The notes beneath the pieces were generated by a model. The model worked only from the letters and a program-made list of their open reading frames with translations. It was not told the DNA's origin and did no database searches. From NCBI GenBank assembly GCA_022710255.1, contig JAKLHG010000025.1, positions 1-15,009 on the forward strand: a DNA stretch of 15,009 nt, written 5' to 3'. A program made the translations under genes and the position numbers. Origin of the DNA: Candidatus Hydrogenedentota bacterium (GTDB lineage: Bacteria > Hydrogenedentota > Hydrogenedentia > Hydrogenedentales > CAITNO01). Shown piece by piece: positions 14,236 through 15,009 of this stretch; the first letter of the stretch is position 1; each line of letters begins with the position of its first letter.

Positions 14236-15009
14236 CTACGGGCGAAAGCGGGTGCGTTCCGGAAAGGAACCTGCCCACAATCCGGCAAAGGCCAGTCCCA
14301 GCAGCAAACCATCTCCCAGCAGGTGGCGCAAGGTTGGCATAACATGTCTTTGTGTTCCCGGTACGCAACAGCAGGGCATCAGGTCCGCCTGTTGGATTAC
14401 CATGGCTGCCGTCCACGGGGGACTTGTGCCCTGTCCGGTTATTGTAATCGTGGCATTACGTTCCTCGCCGCTGTTTGCAGTATAAATGACCGTCAGCTCC
14501 TGGTCGCCCTTTCCTGACGTGGTATCCAACAACGCCCAGGCCTGGTCCGAGACTGCGGTCCAGGAAGCGATGGTTTGGATGGTAAACGTGGTGGTTCCAT
14601 TGTCCCCGGCGACGGTGCGTGTGACGGGTGTGACTACCAGCGACGGTGTCACCTCCAAAGTGATTCCGCCCTGCTCCCCGCGGTAACCGTCAACTGCGAT
14701 ATAGTAAACAGTATCCTGAATTGCGGGCAAACTGACCTGGCTTTGCCTCGAATACGGCATATCATCATTGGAGGCTGCTACACGGAGATTGACAAGCGAA
14801 TCCCCTGTATAGATCGCCAGCAAGGTGTCAATGGTGCTGCCCTGGGTGCTGACAAGTACCATCCCCGAAAAAGGGGCGGTCCAGCGCCACCACAGGGATG
14901 CGCCCCCCGATACGCCTGCATGTTCCGGCTCGTCCGGTTCCCGGGTCGCATAGACGTTTGTGCCTGTTACACGGGTCGTTTCCTGCGGAAATAGCGCGGC
15001 ATTCGCGAA
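14236..15009 (-). CDS. C-terminal part of a secreted PPC-like/BACON-domain protein with a Cys-triplet tail (5' end outside window)
   Basis: The last 257 residues of a larger protein; the frame is open to the window edge and the internal ATG at 14862 is not the start. Visible residues 1-115 form a beta-sandwich of the PPC-like type: EPDEPEHAG, SLWWRWTAPFSG, STIDTLLAIYTG, ASNDD, then VYYIAVDGYRGEQG. Residues 120-205 resemble a BACON domain: ASWTAVSDQAWALLDTTSG, then ATITITG and MVIQQA. The end is MPCCC, a short linker, a hydrophobic helix LGDGLLLGLAFAGLWAG and a basic finish (PERTRFRP). That order of motif, helix and positive charges resembles bacterial C-terminal sorting signals, although no named type fits exactly. 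Both domains usually mediate binding in large extracellular proteins; any catalytic part would lie upstream. Confidence 0.82.
   Translation of the reverse strand, partial: FANAALFPQETTRVTGTNVYATREPDEPEHAGVSGGASLWWRWTAPFSGMVLVSTQGSTIDTLLAIYTGDSLVNLRVAASNDDMPYSRQSQVSLPAIQDTVYYIAVDGYRGEQGGITLEVTPSLVVTPVTRTVAGDNGTTTFTIQTIASWTAVSDQAWALLDTTSGKGDQELTVIYTANSGEERNATITITGQGTSPPWTAAMVIQQADLMPCCCVPGTQRHVMPTLRHLLGDGLLLGLAFAGLWAGSFPERTRFRP

Noticed and set aside
14855..14875. Suspected frameshift at a homopolymer in the terminal secreted-protein gene
   Set aside because: The run holds five identical bases (AAAAA on the + strand). With five, the frame reads continuously through TAPFSGM from the window edge to the stop at 14236.
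1..15009. tRNA, rRNA, CRISPR arrays, insertion sequences, att sites
   Set aside because: No regularly spaced repeats, transposase or integrase motifs, terminal inverted repeats or tRNA-like T-arm signatures were found in the intergenic stretches.

Overview
The window looks like chromosomal DNA of a diderm (Gram-negative) bacterium. It holds a lipid A gene (lpxB), an outer-membrane beta-barrel ending in Phe, and three predicted lipoproteins. GC content is fairly high, roughly mid-fifties by eye, and even across the window. The last gene combines a PPC-like beta-sandwich, a BACON-like domain and a Cys-Cys-Cys plus hydrophobic tail. That style of secreted protein is common in little-cultured diderm phyla such as Hydrogenedentota and the PVC group. 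The phylum guess is weak and is an inference only. I see no mobile element, CRISPR array, rRNA or tRNA.

Layout on the left (1-3992, + strand): the tail of an unidentified gene (1-99); a non-coding gap with a possible promoter and a 13-bp tandem duplication; two overlapping lipoprotein genes (323-853, 850-1326); a membrane-anchored TPR protein resembling YfgM (1446-2249); a radical SAM/SPASM protein (2304-3443); and a three-helix membrane protein of unknown role (3513-3992). They form one co-directional block.

Middle: a minus-strand lipoprotein with a DUF1318/YdbL-like C-terminus (4068-4751) faces away from a beta-barrel of the alginate-export (AlgE-like) type (5409-6710). Between them lies about 650 bp without a convincing gene. 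It carries a near-consensus sigma-70 promoter and a roughly 390-nt leader. A strong hairpin follows the barrel gene. An endonuclease/exonuclease/phosphatase-family gene (6844-7635) then converges on carB.

Right (7663-15009, all minus strand, so read from high to low coordinates): the C-terminal part of a large secreted protein (14236 to the window edge); then an excellent promoter (14089-14117) driving a Gfo/Idh/MocA oxidoreductase (13007-13960) and lpxB (11889-13010), which overlap by 4 nt; then greA (11103-11576) and carB (7663-10890). The oxidoreductase-lpxB pair is a lipid A or envelope-sugar unit. greA and carB are housekeeping genes for transcript-cleavage rescue of RNA polymerase and for carbamoyl phosphate synthesis; carA is not in the window.

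I found no clear new multi-gene system. The points most worth a second look are the Cys-triplet C-terminal tail, the oxidoreductase coupled to lpxB, the long leader before the barrel gene, a 26-residue hydrophobic micro-ORF overlapping the lpxB stop, and a possible attenuator before greA.
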